Source: Dermatemys mawii
Lineage: Eukaryota > Chordata > Testudines > Dermatemydidae
Length of the DNA stretch: 64,000 bases
Direction: 5' to 3'
NCBI GenBank assembly: GCA_007922305.1
Contig: ML677344.1
Span: 2,576,303-2,640,302 of the forward strand
Of this stretch, positions 60,945 through 64,000 are shown in pieces. Made by a program: the position numbers and the translations under genes. The notes under the pieces are model-generated. The model ran no database searches. It was not told the DNA's origin and saw nothing but the letters and a program-made list of their open reading frames with translations. How positions within the stretch are numbered: position 1 is the stretch's first letter; every line of letters starts with the position of its first letter.

Positions 60945-62490
60945 GCTCAGGCCTCTCTCATTCACTGGTCTTTCTCAGGCCAGGCAGAGCTGTGTGGGCT
61001 GCCTCATCTCACCATGCTGGTGCCATGTTGGTCTAGTTGATTTCAGGGCCAGGTGAAAAGCTGAAAGAGTCAGGACAGCGGGAAGATGGGGCAGAAAGGA
61101 GCACATGAGGGAGGGAAGACAGAGCAGGATCTTGCAGTTTGAAGTCCTCGCTGGTGCAGCAATGGTGGTACCTCCCACAAGGCCTGGCCTCACAAACACA
61201 ATCCTTCCACCCCAGCCACGGCCATGGTAAAAGTCTTGATTTAAGGGCCCCAAACAGCGTGATGGGTGGAACAATCCAGGCTCTTTATTGTGACCACCAA
61301 TGAGGCTTAATTTCCGACATGTCAATTTTGATGTCTTGATTTCCAATCCTCTGCTTCTTTTGTTTCCCAGTAATCAGCATCCCACAGCCCTTGAGCGATA
61401 CCAGGAGCCCCCTTTCTGTTTATATTTGTTCTGTTTTTCTGTCTCCTCACATATACCAGATCATTGTGACAATTTACCCACTTTTCACCAATTGAGCTCA
61501 CCATTAGGGACAATTCACAGGCCCAGTTATTACAATGGGCACTCTACACCCTTCCCTAAACCATGACTCCCCGTCTACATGGCTACGCATACATGGGCTT
61601 GCTGGGCACGCAGTGTTTGTACTTCACCTGCCACCGTACGTATAGACATACCCAACACCATAGACATGGGCACCGGGAAAGACCTGGGGCCTAACTCTCA
61701 TTTACGCCCGTGTAACACGTCTGGCTGCAGTGGAGCTGTTCCTGACCTCCATGGCTGTAAGGTGAGATCTGAACCTGGTGCCTATGGTATTCGATTGCCC
61801 CCTGCGCCCCGGCCAGAGCACAGGGAATCGGGGTCGCCCGTCAGGCCTGGACTTTCTTGGGTCTGTTCTGCAGAGCGCAGTCCAGGGTTCACATTGCCCG
61901 GCTCTCCTGCCTGTGGCTGCTGGAGAGCGTCTGTGAGGAGGCCAAATCGTGATTAAGTTTGTCGCTAAGGGTTGCAGAAGGGCCTGAGCTGCTTGATACA
62001 CGATTGCTTGGGCAAAAAAGTAAGTCACCTTAAGGCCGGGGGCGGGGGGGGGGCAGACCATGCGTCAGTATTTGCGCACTGTTTAATACCTGTCTCGTGT
62101 ACGTCGAGCCCCAGGCCTCTGATCACATTCCTGAGCCCTGTTGTTTCCCGGCACTCATGTTGAAGTGCCAACAGTTTGGTGCATTCCTGTTTGCTGCTTT
62201 GAATCGCTGACAGCAGGCTAATGCTTGTGTTGCCTGCCGGTGGGTTCCTGCAGAGCGTCCGGGAGCTGAACGGGAAAAGGGAGCGGGAGGGAAAAGACAT
62301 ACCGGTTTATGAGCAAGAATCCAGGTCGTCAGGGGATAGACAAGGAGGCAAAAGGCCAGGTTAGTTATCGCATTGAGGACACCAGATTATTGGCTCATGT
62401 AGTGGCCCGGCAGGGCTGGGATGTCTTTTACATGATGCTAAATCGCTCTGTCCTGTCTGTGCATTGTGGGGTGGAGCCAGTCATTCACCT
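60945..62490. other. Non-coding DNA; one weak exon-like interval
   Basis: No family-like frames. A short open interval at 62256-62361 has an acceptor- and a donor-like border but no match that I know. A G-rich run lies at 62037-62053. Confidence 0.3.
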
Positions 62491-62496
62491 TAGAAA

Positions 62497-63130
62497 GTAC
62501 ATAAGAACAGCCAGACTGGGGCAGATCAAAGGTCCATCCAGCCCAGTGTCCTGTCTATTGACAGTGGCCAATGTCAGATGCCCCGGAGTGAGTGAACCTA
62601 ACAGGGAATGATCAAGTGATCTCTCCCCTGCCATCCATCACCCCCCTCTGACAAACAGAGGCTAGGACACCATTCCTTACCCAGCCTGGCTAACAGCCAT
62701 TAATGGACTTAACCTCCATTAATTTATCCAGTTCTCTTTTAAACCCTGTTATAGTCCTAGCCTTCACAGCCTCCTCAGGCAAGGAGTTCCACAGGTTGAC
62801 TATGCGCTGTGTGAAGAAGAACTTCCTTTTATTTGTTTTAAACCTGCTGCCCATTGATTTCATTTGGTGGCCCCTAATTCTTATATTAGGAGAACAAGTA
62901 AATAATTTTCCTTATTCACTCTCTCCACACCACTCATAATTTTATATACCTCTATCATATCCCCCCTTAGGCTCCTCTTTTCCAAGCTCAGAAGTCCTAG
63001 CCTCTCTAATCTCCCCTCACATGGGACCTGTTCCAAACCCCTAATCATTTTAATTGCCCTTCTCTAAACCTTTTCTAATGCCAGTATCTTTTTTGAGATG
63101 AGGAGATCACATCTGTACTCAAGGTAAATA
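62497..63130 (-). mobile_element. CR1 LINE 3' region, reverse, about 630 bp
   Basis: Reads acataagaacagccagactg, ggttgactatgcgctgtgtg, atacctctatcatatccccc and tttttgagatgaggagatca on the plus strand. It is the longest continuous reverse CR1 copy in the window. Confidence 0.93.
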
Positions 63131-64000
63131 AATGTAAATGAAGCAGGTCAGCTAGGAACACTCCTCACAGGTTTCTCTGTGCACTGTTGGGGTGCCTACT
63201 TATGGCCATGTTGGGGAATATTTCCACCCACTCTGACGCCCCCTTTCATCTCATGTTCGCCCTGTGTCCCCTCTAATGCTCCAGGAGTTACAGTGCTTCG
63301 TCTTGGTGACTTAGGATGCTCCCTCGTCATGGCTTGGCCCTCTAGCCAGGTTATTATAATTTCCCCCTTCTGGGTATTCTAGTTTCACTGGACTGGCTGA
63401 GGCCCGGCAGTCTTTCGCTTCCACGCTATGCCACTTCCCCTGTGACTGGTAGCGGAACCCAGTCTACTTTGCACTACTTTGCTCCCTGCTCTGCCTTCAT
63501 CCTCCCTGCTCCCACTCCCCATCCCTGGCTAGCCTGGCCTTGCGGCCCAGCAGGGCTACCAGCGTACCCTGGAATGCCCCACTCCTCCTGGCCTGGGCCT
63601 GAGGCGCGTTAGCAGGGCAGCGCCCTGATCAGGGAAGCCGCTATGCACTACTTTGGGTTCCAGCCCCGGGACTCTATAACCAGCAGCCACGTCTGCTCCA
63701 TCCCAGACCTTGCTGCTATTTCCCTAGCCTGCTTCCTATTCTGTCTCTATCAGGCTTCCTATCAGCCACCCTTCTGGGTTCCCCCTTCCTTCAGGGCCAG
63801 GCTCCCAGGGCTTCTGCTGTCCCCCAGGTCTACTTCTTTCCCTCGCCAGGCCCAGAGCCCGACTCCAGGCTTCCTGGCTTTCTACCAGCCCCCTCTACTC
63901 CTGCACAGCTGGGCCCCATCCTCAATCAGTGCCTGCTCCTCAAACCTGTCTGCTTACTTAACCCCTTCTGAGCCACATGAACCCTTTGTGGGCTAGTGTG
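63131..64000. other. C-rich non-coding DNA to window end
   Basis: C/T-rich with long random open frames (for example 63643-63996). It may belong to an interspersed repeat. No gene or RNA supported. Confidence 0.35.

Noticed and set aside
38823..64000. FCHSD2, the expected neighbour of ATG16L2 in mammals, on the minus strand
   Set aside because: I looked for FCHSD2-like exons among the minus-strand frames and saw none; it may lie beyond the window.

Overview
This window is animal nuclear DNA, and it most resembles a turtle genome. It has short exons with consensus GT-AG introns, a CpG- and GC-rich gene body, many CR1 non-LTR retrotransposon fragments, many MIR-type SINE remnants, and hAT and Tigger-like DNA transposons with several LTRs. 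I recognise this mixture from turtle genomes. A crocodilian or other non-avian sauropsid cannot be excluded from the sequence alone.

One protein-coding gene is clearly supported: ATG16L2 on the plus strand, 17 coding exons from 13271 to 38822. All splice phases agree, and the joined frame gives 573 residues ending in TAG. The missing piece is the first coding exon (about 45 residues by comparison with the human protein), which should hold most of the ATG5-binding helix. I could not find it in the first 13.3 kb, so intron 1 probably extends upstream of the window. Exons 3-5 encode the coiled coil, exons 6-9 a short linker, and exons 10-18 a seven-blade WD40 propeller. The product is the ATG16L1 paralogue, which binds ATG5-ATG12.

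Layout. 1-13270: intron 1 or upstream DNA with a Tigger-like transposon, several CR1 copies (two with reverse transcriptase motifs), GC-rich hAT fragments and MIRs. 13271-38822: ATG16L2, with introns holding CR1s, a CR1 inverted pair, hAT elements with exact target-site duplications, a 1.15-kb LTR and many MIRs. 38823-46000: 3' flank, mostly MIRs and small terminal-inverted-repeat elements. 46000-52400: an AT-richer tract with a solo LTR, a Gypsy-like gag-start fragment and LTR, and a 454-codon retroelement-derived open frame. 52400-64000: an intact non-autonomous hAT, a LINE 3' fragment with a zinc-ribbon motif, a three-level nested insertion (LTR inside hAT-like inside CR1), and CR1 copies in both orientations.

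I saw no CRISPR array, operon, rRNA gene, intact tRNA gene, or sign of a new multi-gene system. The points most worth checking are the nested insertions, the paired LTRs, the long retroelement open frame and the unexplained AT-rich block. Repeat family names come from recognising the sequence, not from a database search.
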